DNA of 64,000 bases from an uncultured Bacteroidales bacterium (GTDB lineage Bacteria > Bacteroidota > Bacteroidia > Bacteroidales > UBA932): NCBI GenBank assembly GCA_900541925.1, contig UQMB01000008.1, positions 1 to 64,000 of the forward strand. The letters are read 5' to 3'. Made by a program: the position numbers and the translations under genes. The notes below the pieces were generated by a model, which did not search any database, was not told the DNA's origin, and saw nothing but the letters and a program-made list of their open reading frames with translations. Shown in pieces: positions 50,774 to 60,490 of the stretch. Numbering within the stretch: the stretch's first letter is position 1; the number at the start of each line of letters is the position of its first letter.

Positions 50774-52075
50774 TTCCGGGACGACCTTTTCCATCTCCGT
50801 CGAGTGCGAGCCCTTGATCAGGATGGCGGCGTCGCTCTGCGGATTGTCCTTGAGCCATGCGGCGAGGGCGTCGGAGTCTTCGAACCACTTCCAGCCCGGC
50901 TCCGCCCCGCTCTTGTCCAGCGCTTTGCGGAATTCCTCTCCTACGAAGAAGGCCTGCGGCATCTCGCCCCGGAGGCGCTCAAGAACCTTGCAGTGCTCGG
51001 ACAGGGACTCCTCTCCCAGTTCCTTCATGTCCCCAAGCATGACGGTCTTGTGCTCCGACTGTACTGAGGCGAAACTGTCCAGCGCTGCGGCCATGGATGA
51101 CGGATTGGCGTTGTACGCGTCCACGATAAGTGTATTGCGCTCCGTGCGCACCATCTGTGAGCGGCTGTTGTCCGGAATGTACCGCTCTATTGCGGATATG
51201 GACTCCTTGCGCGTCACGCCGAAGCGGTCGGCGATCGCGATGGCGGCCAGGACATTGTCCGCGTTGTACGCCCCGATGAGATGCGTGTTGATGACGGTGC
51301 CGTCGAGTTTTATGCGGAGGAACGGCTCTTCCGGGGTGGTCGGCAGGATTTCGGCGCTCTGATATTCGAGGCCGTAACCGAAGATATGGCAGGGCTGTGC
51401 CGATGCCATGCGCCGAAGGACTTCATCGTCTTCATTGAGGAAGATGAGGGAGTACCTGTGCTCTCCGAGCCATTTGTAGAGTTCGCCCTTGGCCTGCTTG
51501 ACCCCGTTGTATGAGCCGAATCCGAGCAGATGCCCCTTGCCGATGTTGGTGATCAGGCCATAGTCGGGCTTGCATATCTTCACGAGCCTGGCGATGTCGT
51601 CCGGGTGGTTGGCCCCCATCTCGATGATGGCCACCTGTGTCCTCGGGGTGATTCTCAGGAGCGACAGCGGCACTCCGATGTCATTGTTGAGATTGCCCTC
51701 CGTGGCGGTGACGCTGTACCGGCAGGACAGCACTTCGCGGATCAGGTTCTTGGTGGTGGTCTTGCCGTTGGTCCCCGTGAGTCCTATCACCGGAAGCCTG
51801 CCCCCGCCCATCTGGCTCCTGTGGTATGCGGCGAGATCCTGCAGGGCCTTGAGGCTGTCTTTAACCTTTATGATGCCGCGGCCTTCCGGGATGGATTCGC
51901 GGTCAGTGACAGCCCAATAGGCACCGTTGTTCAGTGCCGTCTCCACGAAATCGTTGCCGTCGAAATTCTCTCCCTTGAGTGCGAAGAACATCTCTCCGCC
52001 CCTTATTCTGCGCGTGTCGGTGGTGACCCTGAACCGGCAGCCGCAATACTTCTTGTATAAATCCTCTATCTGCAT
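50768..52075 (-). CDS. murF: UDP-N-acetylmuramoyl-tripeptide:D-Ala-D-Ala ligase
   Basis: About 435 residues from MQIEDLYKKYCGCRFRVTTD. Mur ligase: N-terminal substrate domain GEMFFALKGENFDGNDFVE, ATP loop VIGLTGTNGKTTTKNLIREV, central VAIIEMGANHPDDIARL, and C-terminal VDAYNANPSSMAAALDSF with the ligand-binding Asn. It adds D-Ala-D-Ala to the peptidoglycan stem. The frame opens upstream inside dut, but the Met at 52075 gives a 1-nt gap and the family start. Confidence 0.95.
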   Translation of the reverse strand: MQIEDLYKKYCGCRFRVTTDTRRIRGGEMFFALKGENFDGNDFVETALNNGAYWAVTDRESIPEGRGIIKVKDSLKALQDLAAYHRSQMGGGRLPVIGLTGTNGKTTTKNLIREVLSCRYSVTATEGNLNNDIGVPLSLLRITPRTQVAIIEMGANHPDDIARLVKICKPDYGLITNIGKGHLLGFGSYNGVKQAKGELYKWLGEHRYSLIFLNEDDEVLRRMASAQPCHIFGYGLEYQSAEILPTTPEEPFLRIKLDGTVINTHLIGAYNADNVLAAIAIADRFGVTRKESISAIERYIPDNSRSQMVRTERNTLIVDAYNANPSSMAAALDSFASVQSEHKTVMLGDMKELGEESLSEHCKVLERLRGEMPQAFFVGEEFRKALDKSGAEPGWKWFEDSDALAAWLKDNPQSDAAILIKGSHSTEMEKVVPEL

Positions 52076-52076
52076 A

Positions 52077-52511
52077 TCATTTGACTCCTGTACTTCCGAA
52101 ACCTCCTTCTCCGCGGTCTGACTTGCCCAGTTCCGACACTTCTTCCCACTCGATCTTCCCATGGGCGGCGAGCACCATCTGGGCTATCCTCTCCCCTTTC
52201 TCTATCACGAAGTCCTCGCTGCTGAGATTGACCAGCGCGGTCATCAGTTCGCCTCGATAGTCGGCATCGACAGTCCCCGGGGCATTGATGACGGTAATGC
52301 CTTTCTTGATGGCGAGCCCGCTGCGCGGACGGACCTGTATCTCATATCCGGCCGGAATCTCCACATAAAGCCCCGTCGGGACGAGCACCCTCTGGAGGGG
52401 ATGGAGAACGATTGGCTCTTCGTTGTTGGCCCTTATGTCCACGCCTGCCGAGAGGCTGGTGGCATATTCGGGCAGCGGATTGCCGCTTCTGTTGATTATC
52501 TTTACTTTCAT
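52077..52511 (-). CDS. dut: dUTP diphosphatase
   Basis: A 144-residue trimeric dUTPase that keeps uracil out of DNA and supplies dUMP. Motifs: SAGVDIRAN (I), [14 protein letters not shown] with PRSG (II), [19 protein letters not shown] (III), [12 protein letters not shown] (IV) and the C-terminal [10 protein letters not shown] (V). Complete. Confidence 0.97.
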   Translation of the reverse strand: MKVKIINRSGNPLPEYATSLSAGVDIRANNEEPIVLHPLQRVLVPTGLYVEIPAGYEIQVRPRSGLAIKKGITVINAPGTVDADYRGELMTALVNLSSEDFVIEKGERIAQMVLAAHGKIEWEEVSELGKSDRGEGGFGSTGVK

Positions 52512-52514
52512 ACT

Positions 52515-53609
52515 TTATTTCGGTGCAAGTCTGTACAATATCACTGCAATTACCGCGAACAGGATGTTCGGTATCCAGAGCGCTATCCCTGGCGGGAGCG
52601 TGTCCGTGTAGACGAACATCTCGCTGAATCGCAGGAAGAGGATGTAAGAGAAGGCCAGCGCTATGCCTATGCCTATGTTCCACCCGATCCCTCCCCTCTT
52701 CTTCTTGGAGGACAGGGTCACCCCTATGATGGTGAGGATGATGGCGGAGAACGGCATCGCCCAGCGGCGGTTCTGCTCGATCAGGGCGTACATTACATTG
52801 GTGTCTCCCCTCATCTTCTGCGTGGCGATGAGCCCGTTGAGCTGGCCCATGCTGAGGGTCTCCACAGTCTTCTCGTTGACGAACAGGTCCTTGATCTTGA
52901 GGGCTATCACGGTATCGACGCTCTCTTTGTAGCTCACCTTGTCCTCCAGTCCTTCGGAATAGTCCCTGATGAAGACGCGGCGCATTTTCCAGCCGTCCAG
53001 CGTACTGTCCCAAGCGGCGCTTTCGGCGCTTACCTTACGGGAGAGGCGACTCCCGTCGATGTCCTCTATCGTGAATTTGTAGGCGGTGTTGTTCCACCTG
53101 CTGAACGACTCTATGTAGACGAACTGCCCGGGAGCTATCTGATAGTGGATATTCTTGAGGTTGAAGTTGTTGTGCCGTTTGATGTACTTGCTCTCGAACT
53201 CCACCCTCGTGGCGTTTGACCTCGGTATCACATAGAAGTTGAGTCCCAGGGACAGCAGGGTGATCAGCAGGGCGGAAGCGAGATAAGGCACAAGCATCCT
53301 GGCATAGCTGACCCCTCCCGAAAGGATGGCGATGATCTCGGAGTTCGCGGCCATCCTCGAGGTGAAGAAGATCACCGTGATGAACACGAACAGAGGCGAG
53401 AACATGTTGACGAAGTACGGGATGAAATTGAGGTAGTAGTCGAATATGATCGCCTTTAGCGGGGCTTTGTTGGAGACGAAATACTCTATCTTCTCCGAGA
53501 TGTCGAAAATGATGACGATGCCGATGATGAGCAGCAGCGACATGAAGAAGGACAGGATGAACTTCTTCGAGATGTACAAGTCAAGTTTTTTGAAACCGGG
53601 AATGTTCAT
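52515..53609 (-). CDS. LptF/LptG-family lipopolysaccharide export permease
   Basis: A 364-residue inner-membrane permease of the LptB2FG exporter. The N-terminus LDLYISKKFILSFFMSLLLI and GGVSYARMLVPYLASALLI are family marks, followed by a periplasmic beta-jellyroll and three C-terminal helices. Whether it is LptF or LptG cannot be decided. It overlaps the tgt stop by 4 bp and precedes dut. Confidence 0.9.
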   Translation of the reverse strand: MNIPGFKKLDLYISKKFILSFFMSLLLIIGIVIIFDISEKIEYFVSNKAPLKAIIFDYYLNFIPYFVNMFSPLFVFITVIFFTSRMAANSEIIAILSGGVSYARMLVPYLASALLITLLSLGLNFYVIPRSNATRVEFESKYIKRHNNFNLKNIHYQIAPGQFVYIESFSRWNNTAYKFTIEDIDGSRLSRKVSAESAAWDSTLDGWKMRRVFIRDYSEGLEDKVSYKESVDTVIALKIKDLFVNEKTVETLSMGQLNGLIATQKMRGDTNVMYALIEQNRRWAMPFSAIILTIIGVTLSSKKKRGGIGWNIGIGIALAFSYILFLRFSEMFVYTDTLPPGIALWIPNILFAVIAVILYRLAPK

Positions 53610-54736
53610 ATCCTTGAACTTATCCTTTTGACCGTGGCGTCTTTCCAGGAGGAGAAATCTCCGGCCTCGATGTGGCGTCTGGCTTCACGCACGAGGTCGA
53701 GGTAGAAAGCGAGATTGTGCTCGCTGGCGAGCATGGCCGCGAACATCTCCCCGGCGATGAACAGGTGGTGAAGGTAGGCCTTGGAATATGCGTGGTCTAC
53801 GAATGACGCTCCGTCCGGGTCGAGTTCGGAGAAGTCCTCCGCCCATTTCGCGTTGCGCATGTTCATGATGCCGTTCCAGGTGAAGAGCATACCGTTGCGC
53901 CCGTTGCGGGTCGGCATCACGCAGTCGAACATGTCCACTCCCCTCGCTATGCCCTCCAGTATGTTGGCCGGGGTGCCCACACCCATGAGATATCTGGCCT
54001 TGTCCTGCGGGATCACCGGGTTCAGCAGCTCAAGCATCTCGTACATCTTCTCCGTAGGCTCCCCTACCGCGAGCCCGCCTATGGCTATGCCGACCTCGGA
54101 GAACTCCAGTGCGTGCTCGGCGGCTTCAAGCCTCAGGTCCGGGTAAACGCAGCCCTGTATGATGGGGAAAAAGGTCTGGCCGTAGCCGTACAGCGGCTCC
54201 GTCTCGCGGAATTTGCGCGCGTACCTTTCGAGCCAGTCCTTGGTGAGGTCCAGGCTCTTGCGTGCGTAGTTGTGGTCCGCGTCTCCCGGGCAGCACTCGT
54301 CCAGGGCCATCATTATGTCCGCGCCTATTATGCGCTGGGTGTCGACATTGTTCTCAGGGGTGAAGCTGTGCTTCGAGCCGTCTATGTGGCTGCGGAAGGT
54401 GCAGCCTTCCCTGGTGAGTTTGCGGATCTGCGTCAGGGAGAATACCTGGAAGCCCCCGCTGTCCGTGAGTATCGGGCGGTCCCAGCTCTCGAACCGGTGG
54501 AGCCCTCCGGCCGCCTTGAGGGTATCGAGCCCTGGCCGCAGATAGAGATGATAGGTGTTGCCGAGTATTATCTCGGCCTTTATGTCTTCCTTGAGGTCGC
54601 GGTGATAGACTCCCTTCACGGAGCCTACCGTCCCGACAGGCATGAAAATCGGTGTATGTATGGTACCGTGGTCTGTCTCAAGCACTCCGCACCTTGCGCC
54701 GGAGAGAGGGTCAGAGGCGGTCTTTGTGAATCTCAT
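53606..54736 (-). CDS. tgt: Queuine/preQ1 tRNA-guanine transglycosylase
   Basis: A 376-residue enzyme exchanging guanine-34 for preQ1 in tRNAs. Asp nucleophiles lie in LTDSGGFQVFSL and FDCVMPTRNGRNG; GSVKGVYHRDLKEDIKAEII is at the start, QGCVYPDLRLEAAEHAL and GGLAVGEP in the middle. The expected zinc cysteines of the C-terminal region are not obvious: the sequence MNMRNAKWAEDFSELD lacks the usual CxC block, ending VKRISSRI. QueA is in the same window. Confidence 0.93.
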   Translation of the reverse strand: MRFTKTASDPLSGARCGVLETDHGTIHTPIFMPVGTVGSVKGVYHRDLKEDIKAEIILGNTYHLYLRPGLDTLKAAGGLHRFESWDRPILTDSGGFQVFSLTQIRKLTREGCTFRSHIDGSKHSFTPENNVDTQRIIGADIMMALDECCPGDADHNYARKSLDLTKDWLERYARKFRETEPLYGYGQTFFPIIQGCVYPDLRLEAAEHALEFSEVGIAIGGLAVGEPTEKMYEMLELLNPVIPQDKARYLMGVGTPANILEGIARGVDMFDCVMPTRNGRNGMLFTWNGIMNMRNAKWAEDFSELDPDGASFVDHAYSKAYLHHLFIAGEMFAAMLASEHNLAFYLDLVREARRHIEAGDFSSWKDATVKRISSRI

Positions 54737-54877
54737 CTCAAATCCGTTTATCCTGCAAAGATAGTCAAAAATATAAATCGTGCCGCGCTTTGGCGGGAGT
54801 GCATCAGGACGCGTGCTGTTTTGGTTTGATGAAACATTTTTTCTACTTTTATGACCTGAAACTAATTCTTTACGGAA

Positions 54878-56161
54878 ATGAACAAATCAAATGTCAGCCT
54901 TAAGCTGATAATCATGAACTTCCTCGAGTTCGCAGTGTGGGGGGCATACCTCACCTCAATGGGGAGTTTCCTCGCCAAGTCGGGCTTCGGGCCGCAGATC
55001 TGGCTCTTCTTCGCCACACAGGGCTTCGTCTCCATCTTCATGCCTGCCCTTATGGGCATCGTGGCCGACAAGTGGGTTCCCGCCCAGAAGGTCCTCTCGC
55101 TCTGCCATGCGCTTGCCGGCATATTCATGCTCGGTGCCGGCGTATACGCCAAGAGTGCTGGCGCTGGCATTGAATTCAGTGTCTTCTATGCTCTCTATGC
55201 CCTCAGCGTCGCATTCTTCATGCCGACCATAGCCATAGCCAATTCCGTGGCTTATAACGCTTTGGAAAAGGCGGGCAAGGATCCGGTCAAGGATTTCCCT
55301 CCGATCCGCGTGTTCGGTACGGTCGGCTTCATCTGCACGATGCTATTCGTCAATTTCGTCAAGGGCGCGGACGGGGTGCAGTTCCAGCACAGTTACAACC
55401 AGTTCTTTGTCTCAGGCGCGCTCAGCATCGTCCTCTGCTGTTACGCCCTGCGTATGCCGAACTGCCCTTGCAAGCCTAAGACCGCCGAGGTGCAGAGCTT
55501 TGCCGAGGCGACGGGGCTCAATGCGTTCAAGCTCTTCAGCAACAAGCAGTTCGCCATCTTCTTCATATTCTCGATGCTTCTCGGTGCCGCCCTCCAGATA
55601 ACCAACGGCTACGCCAACACCTTCATCACTTCGTTCAAGGACAATCCTGCGTATGCGAATGCCTGGGGTGCCAACAACGCCAACGCCCTGATTTCTCTGA
55701 GCCAGCTCTCCGAGACCCTCTGCATCCTGCTCATACCGGTGTTCATGAAGAAGCTCGGCATCAAGAAGGTGATGCTCATCGCGATGTTCGCCTGGGTTTT
55801 CCGCTTCGGTTTCTTCGGACTGGGCAATCCGGGTTCCGGCGTGTGGCTCTTTGTCCTCAGCTGTCTGGTGTATGGTGTGGCTTTCGATTTCTTCAACATC
55901 TCAGGCTCGCTGTTCGTCAACGAGAATGTCGACAAGGGCATGCGCTCGTCGGCCCAGGGTCTGTTCATGCTTATGACCAACGGGCTCGGGGCGTCCATCG
56001 GCACTTGGGCCGCGGGGCTTGTAGTCAACCATTTCGTGTACAATGCTGGGACTCCTGACTGGAGCACGGCCTGGTACATTTTCGCCGCATATGCATTCGT
56101 TGTGGGCGTGCTGTTCATGATTCTGTTCAAGGATCCCGGCAAGCAGCTCAAGACGGCATAG
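54878..56161 (+). CDS. NupG-type nucleoside:H+ symporter (MFS)
   Basis: A 427-residue inner-membrane transporter with about 12 helices. FLEFAVWGAYLTSMGSFLA and IFMPALMGIVADKWVPAQKV are typical of the nucleoside permease NupG/XapB group, as are FPPIRVFGTVGFI and VYGVAFDFFNISGSLFV. Nucleoside uptake with protons is likely. It is followed by a clear terminator. Confidence 0.88.
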   Translation: MNKSNVSLKLIIMNFLEFAVWGAYLTSMGSFLAKSGFGPQIWLFFATQGFVSIFMPALMGIVADKWVPAQKVLSLCHALAGIFMLGAGVYAKSAGAGIEFSVFYALYALSVAFFMPTIAIANSVAYNALEKAGKDPVKDFPPIRVFGTVGFICTMLFVNFVKGADGVQFQHSYNQFFVSGALSIVLCCYALRMPNCPCKPKTAEVQSFAEATGLNAFKLFSNKQFAIFFIFSMLLGAALQITNGYANTFITSFKDNPAYANAWGANNANALISLSQLSETLCILLIPVFMKKLGIKKVMLIAMFAWVFRFGFFGLGNPGSGVWLFVLSCLVYGVAFDFFNISGSLFVNENVDKGMRSSAQGLFMLMTNGLGASIGTWAAGLVVNHFVYNAGTPDWSTAWYIFAAYAFVVGVLFMILFKDPGKQLKTA

Positions 56162-56181
56162 CACGGACTTTTGTAATTGAT

Positions 56182-56214
56182 AAACGGCGACAGGGTTTCC
56201 TGCCGCCGTTTTTT
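56182..56214 (+). terminator. Terminator after the nucleoside permease gene
   Basis: Arms AACGGCG...CAGG and CCTG...CGCCGTT form a long stem with a GTTT loop and one mismatch, followed by TTTTT. It also separates the convergent potD. Confidence 0.85.
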
Positions 56215-56232
56215 AGGTTCGATGAGCCGCGC

Positions 56233-57525
56233 CTAGCGCTTTCTTGTCTTGCGGCGGCTGGATTTTCTGGTCTTCGTGATGACGCCGGCTGCTGCTGCGG
56301 CGACGATGAACACCACGATGACGATAACGGTCATGCTGTTGGCGTTGTCTCCCTTGACCCTTGACCACATGGCGATGAGCGGTGCGGTGCGCTCACCCCA
56401 GTCGTGCTCCATGGTGCTGCGTGCAATGGTCTGAGTGTCAGGATAGAGCACAGGATCGGCGCATACGGCTGTCGCCTCCGGCCCGAAGAAGTAGCTCAGG
56501 TCGGCCGCCGCATAGCTGCTGTCGCTGAACGCCTCCATGACCTCGGGAGCGCCCAGGACCGAGACGTATCCGGTCACGTCCACATTGCGTATGGCTATGT
56601 CCGGGCGGCACATGTAGTTGATCCAGTACTTGGCAGCCTTCGTGTTGCGCGCGTATTTCGGGATCACCCAGCCGTCAAACCACACTGTGAAGCCTTCTTT
56701 CGGGCAGACGTATCTGAGGTCCACCCCGACTTCCTTGGCTTCCTGTATGGCCCAGACAGCGTCTCCGCTCCAGGTGAGATTCACCCATCCCCTCTCCTGG
56801 ATCATCTGCTCCTTGCCGAAGTCGGCCTCCCAGCCTGCCACGAGGTCCTTGACCTGCTTCATGTAGTTCTCCACTGCCGCGAGGGATTCGTCGGAAGAGT
56901 CGTACATCAGCTCGTCCAGGGTCACCTTGCCTTCCTGGAGATCTTTCTGTCTGAGGTAGATGATGATCTGGGAATATATGTCGCGCGGAGAGTCTTTGAT
57001 GAATATCTTTCCGGCAAACTTCGGGTTGCGGATGACATCCCAGCTTGAGGCCTCCTCATCAGTGACATACTTCGCGTTGTAGAGGATGCCGGTCGTGCCC
57101 CACATGTAACCGACGGAATACTCGTTGGCGTTCTTGCCGTTGCCGTCCATCTTGTCGAAGCAGCCGCGGATGTACGGCGCGATGTTGCCGTCTATATAAT
57201 TGGGCGTCTGGCCGAAGTCCCTGTCGATAGGGAGAAGCAGGTCTGCCTGGAGCATCCTCTCGATGATGTAGTCGGACGGGCACACGACATCGTAGTCCTC
57301 GTGTCCCTTCTCGATTTTGGAGAGCATGGTCTCGTTGATGTCGAATGTCTGGTAGATCACCTTGACACTCTCTCCGGTCTGTTCTTTGTACCAGTTCTCG
57401 AAATCACCGATCACGCTTTCGTCGATGTAATCGGACCAGTTGTAAACCTTGAGGACCGCGCTACGGTCCTGGGCGCAGCTGCAGAGCATAGCCGCGGCTG
57501 TGATGAAAGTCAGAATTTTTTTCAT
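56233..57525 (-). CDS. potD: PotD-type polyamine-binding lipoprotein with C-terminal membrane helix
   Basis: A 430-residue substrate-binding protein. A lipobox (LCSC, acylated Cys about residue 17) follows MKKILTFITAAAM. The binding-domain start VLKVYNWSDYIDESVIGDFE is the PotD/PotF signature; VVCPSDYIIERMLQADLLLP and WGTTGILYNAKYV follow. Unusually the C-terminus adds MTVIVIVVFIVAAAAAGVI and a very basic tail (RKSSRRKTRKR), a membrane anchor not found in normal PotD. Last gene of the polyamine operon; its start follows directly on potC. Confidence 0.92.
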   Translation of the reverse strand: MKKILTFITAAAMLCSCAQDRSAVLKVYNWSDYIDESVIGDFENWYKEQTGESVKVIYQTFDINETMLSKIEKGHEDYDVVCPSDYIIERMLQADLLLPIDRDFGQTPNYIDGNIAPYIRGCFDKMDGNGKNANEYSVGYMWGTTGILYNAKYVTDEEASSWDVIRNPKFAGKIFIKDSPRDIYSQIIIYLRQKDLQEGKVTLDELMYDSSDESLAAVENYMKQVKDLVAGWEADFGKEQMIQERGWVNLTWSGDAVWAIQEAKEVGVDLRYVCPKEGFTVWFDGWVIPKYARNTKAAKYWINYMCRPDIAIRNVDVTGYVSVLGAPEVMEAFSDSSYAAADLSYFFGPEATAVCADPVLYPDTQTIARSTMEHDWGERTAPLIAMWSRVKGDNANSMTVIVIVVFIVAAAAAGVITKTRKSSRRKTRKR

Positions 57526-58335
57526 TTATATGTATTGTTCGTTCTTTTTGACTTGTTTTGCCTGTCTGAGATTTATGACCAGCAGCAGCACAAGGATAAT
57601 CAGGAAGATGATAGTCATCAGAGGGCGCAGTTCCGGCGTCAGTCCGCCTTTGCGGGCATCGGCATAGATGTAGGTGGAGAGAGTTTCCAGGCCTATCGTG
57701 CCCCTGGTGAAGAATGTCACGGCGAAATCGTCGAGCGACATGGTGAAGGCGAGGATGAATCCAGAGATCATCCCGGGTTTCAGCTCAGGGATGAGTACTT
57801 TCCAGAGCGCCTGGGACGGCGTGGCCCCCAGATCCAGCGCGGCCTCATAGATGTTGGGGTTCATCTGCCGGAGCTTGGGCAGTACGCTGAGCACCACATA
57901 AGGGGTGCAGAAGCTGACATGTGCCAGCACGACAGTGACATACCCCTGGCTGATGTGCAGGAACACGAAGAGCAGGAAGAGCGACACACCCGTGATGATG
58001 TCCGGGTTGATCATCGGGATGTTGTTCAGGAAACTCAGTGTCTGTCTCTTGCGCCCCTTGAGATTGTGTATGCCTATGGCGGCCGTGGTCCCGAGGAGGG
58101 CCGAGAGGCCGGCGGCGATCAGCGCGATGAGCACAGTGTTCTCCACGGCGGCGATCAGCGAGCCTGTGCCCTGCATGTTGCCGGTGAAAAGGTTGCTGTA
58201 CAACTTGGTGGAGAACCCGGTCCAATTGCCCAGCACCTTGCTCTCCGTGAAGGAGAATATGGCGATGAACACCAGCGGCGCATACAGCAGCGCCAGCAGG
58301 ATCCAGATGTAGATTTTGGCGAGTATCTTTTTCAT
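57526..58335 (-). CDS. potC: Spermidine/putrescine ABC permease PotC
   Basis: A 269-residue inner-membrane permease with six helices. The cytoplasmic loop EAALDLGATPSQALWKVLIP is the EAA motif that contacts the ATPase. LKPGMISGFILAFTMSLDDF is typical of PotC. Overlaps potB by 4 bp. Confidence 0.94.
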   Translation of the reverse strand: MKKILAKIYIWILLALLYAPLVFIAIFSFTESKVLGNWTGFSTKLYSNLFTGNMQGTGSLIAAVENTVLIALIAAGLSALLGTTAAIGIHNLKGRKRQTLSFLNNIPMINPDIITGVSLFLLFVFLHISQGYVTVVLAHVSFCTPYVVLSVLPKLRQMNPNIYEAALDLGATPSQALWKVLIPELKPGMISGFILAFTMSLDDFAVTFFTRGTIGLETLSTYIYADARKGGLTPELRPLMTIIFLIILVLLLVINLRQAKQVKKNEQYI

Positions 58336-59105
58336 ATCCTTGATACGTCCTCCCCTGCGTCCTTGTCCCTGTCATTGAACAGGGAGGTGATACCTATTAT
58401 GATGAGCATTATGAGCGCAAGGGCGGCGCCGTAATTCCACATCGAGGAGTTGATGTTCTCCTGGATGATGGTACCGAAGAGCTTTATCTTGTTGTTGGTG
58501 AGGAACTCGGATATGGCGAATGTGCTTACCGTCGGCATGAACACCATCATTATCCCGCTGGTCACTCCCGGCATCGAGAGCGGTACGATCACCTTCCAGA
58601 ACACCTGCCAAGGGGTGGCTCCCAGGTCCTGGGCCGCTTCTGCGTATGACTTGTCCATCTTGTTGAGAACATTGTAGATAGGATAAATCATGAACGGCAG
58701 ATAGTCGTATGCCATACCGAAGAGCAGGGTCCCTTTGCCGAGGCTGATGCCGAGCATGTTGAAGAGCTCCGCCGTGGCGAGGGTGCGCATCAGGGCGTTG
58801 ATCCACATCGGAAGTATGAACAGCACGACCGTGACCGCGCTCTTGTTGAGATTGCGGTTGGCCAGTATCCATGCCGCCGGATAACCGAGCAGGATGCAGA
58901 TGAGCGTGTTCTCTATGGCGACCTCCATCGACAGGGCGAAAGTGCCCATGGCGTCGGAGTCGGAGAAGAACTTCGTGATGTTGGCCAGCGTGAAGTGTCC
59001 GTAACTGTCCTGAAAGGCATATACGACGACCAGGATCAGCGGCAGGACGACGAAGACCGTAAGGAAGACCAGATACGGGATGCTCCAGCTGCTTCTTTTA
59101 GTCAT
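58332..59105 (-). CDS. potB: Spermidine/putrescine ABC permease PotB
   Basis: A 257-residue six-helix permease. EAA motif: [20 protein letters not shown], followed by [20 protein letters not shown]. Partner of PotC. Overlaps potA by 8 bp. Confidence 0.94.
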   Translation of the reverse strand: MTKRSSWSIPYLVFLTVFVVLPLILVVVYAFQDSYGHFTLANITKFFSDSDAMGTFALSMEVAIENTLICILLGYPAAWILANRNLNKSAVTVVLFILPMWINALMRTLATAELFNMLGISLGKGTLLFGMAYDYLPFMIYPIYNVLNKMDKSYAEAAQDLGATPWQVFWKVIVPLSMPGVTSGIMMVFMPTVSTFAISEFLTNNKIKLFGTIIQENINSSMWNYGAALALIMLIIIGITSLFNDRDKDAGEDVSRI

Positions 59106-60486
59106 CTCTCTTCTCTATCTTTATGTCCGCCGGAGCGAAGCTGATGCCGACAAGGTCTCCCTTGTCCCAGATGTCGTTGGTATCCACCCAGATGTGGTCG
59201 TCGTTGTCGGTGAGGATCGTAAGGTGATAGTGGTCACCTTTATAGAGCAGGAAGTGAACTTCTCCAGCCAGCATTCCGTCCTCCTGGTGGTCGAGCAGGT
59301 CCACCTTGTCGAAATCTATCTCCACGCGTACCTTGTCCCCGGCTGCGAACCCCTGCTGAGGGGTGCACTCAAACTTCTCGCCGAGGAAGCAGACATGGCA
59401 GTCATCGACCATCTCTCCGTCGAAGCTGTTTGTGAGCCTTTCCTTGTGCATCACCTGGATGTCGGCGGGACGGATTAGCAGTCCGACCGTGGAATCGACA
59501 TCGAACGCGTTGTAGTCTTGGATCATGAGCTCGTAGCCGTTGTCCGTGTCCACGAACATCTCGTAATGGACGCCCTTGAACGTGCAGGACTTGACGGTGC
59601 CGCTGAACTGCGCGCCTTCGAGCTGGTTCATTATATATATGTCTTCCGGGCGGACGACCACATCCACGGGCACATTCTCACCGAATCCTTCGTCCACGCA
59701 GTCGAACGAGTGACCGATGAACTCGACCTTGCGGTCGCAGAGCATCTTGCCGTTCAGGATGTTGGATTCTCCGATGAAGTCCGCGACGAAGGAGTTCTGC
59801 GGCTCGTTGTAGATGTCCACAGGGCTCCCGATCTGCTGGATCTTGCCTTCGTTCATCACGACTATGGTGTCGGAGAGCGTGAGGGCCTCCTCCTGGTCGT
59901 GCGTGACATAGATGAAGGTGATGCCGAGTTTGCTGTGCATCTCCTTCAGTTCGATCTGCATATCCTTGCGCATCTTGAGGTCCAGTGCCGCGAGCGGCTC
60001 GTCCAGAAGCAGTATCTTAGGCTTGTTGACGATGGCTCTGGCGATTGCGACCCTCTGCTGCTGCCCGCCGGAGAGGGTGGACACGTCACGGTCCTCGTAG
60101 TCCGTCATGCTCACAAGTTTCAGGACTTTGCGCACTTTGCGGTCAATCTCTGCAGACGGGACCTTCTGGAGTTTGAGGCCGAAGGCTATATTGTCATAAA
60201 CGTCAAGGTGCGGGAAGAGCGCGTAGCGCTGGAACACGGTGTTGAACGGCCTCTCGTATGGCGGAATCGATGATATGTCCTTGCCGTCGAGCAGAATCTC
60301 CCCCTCGTCCGGGGCCAGGAAGCCGGCGAGCAGCCGCAGTGTCGTGGTCTTGCCGCAGCCGGACGGGCCGAGCAGCGTCACGAATTCCCCTTTCCTGATA
60401 TTGAGGCTGATATCATCCAGCACCTTCTTTCCGGAGTAAGCCTTGCTTACATTCCGGAGCGAGACAATGATTTCTGATTTTACCAT
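59098..60486 (-). CDS. potA: Polyamine ABC transporter ATPase PotA, extended
   Basis: A 462-residue ATPase. Walker [19 protein letters not shown], signature [17 protein letters not shown], Walker [18 protein letters not shown]-loop VTHDQEEAL. After the NBD (about residue 235) come two TOBE-like segments: [20 protein letters not shown] with [14 protein letters not shown], and [18 protein letters not shown] with [13 protein letters not shown]. coli PotA is about 380 residues, so the regulatory part appears duplicated. Second gene of the operon, 4 bp from the porin-like gene. Confidence 0.95.
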   Translation of the reverse strand: MVKSEIIVSLRNVSKAYSGKKVLDDISLNIRKGEFVTLLGPSGCGKTTTLRLLAGFLAPDEGEILLDGKDISSIPPYERPFNTVFQRYALFPHLDVYDNIAFGLKLQKVPSAEIDRKVRKVLKLVSMTDYEDRDVSTLSGGQQQRVAIARAIVNKPKILLLDEPLAALDLKMRKDMQIELKEMHSKLGITFIYVTHDQEEALTLSDTIVVMNEGKIQQIGSPVDIYNEPQNSFVADFIGESNILNGKMLCDRKVEFIGHSFDCVDEGFGENVPVDVVVRPEDIYIMNQLEGAQFSGTVKSCTFKGVHYEMFVDTDNGYELMIQDYNAFDVDSTVGLLIRPADIQVMHKERLTNSFDGEMVDDCHVCFLGEKFECTPQQGFAAGDKVRVEIDFDKVDLLDHQEDGMLAGEVHFLLYKGDHYHLTILTDNDDHIWVDTNDIWDKGDLVGISFAPADIKIEKRDD

Positions 60487-60490
60487 CTCC

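Noticed and set aside
52161..53219. Plus-strand 352-codon open frame
   Set aside because: Antisense to dut and the Lpt permease, which have clear motifs; His/Glu/Arg-rich shadow.
57301..58434. Plus-strand 377-codon open frame
   Set aside because: Antisense to potD and potC; composition typical of complementary-strand frames.
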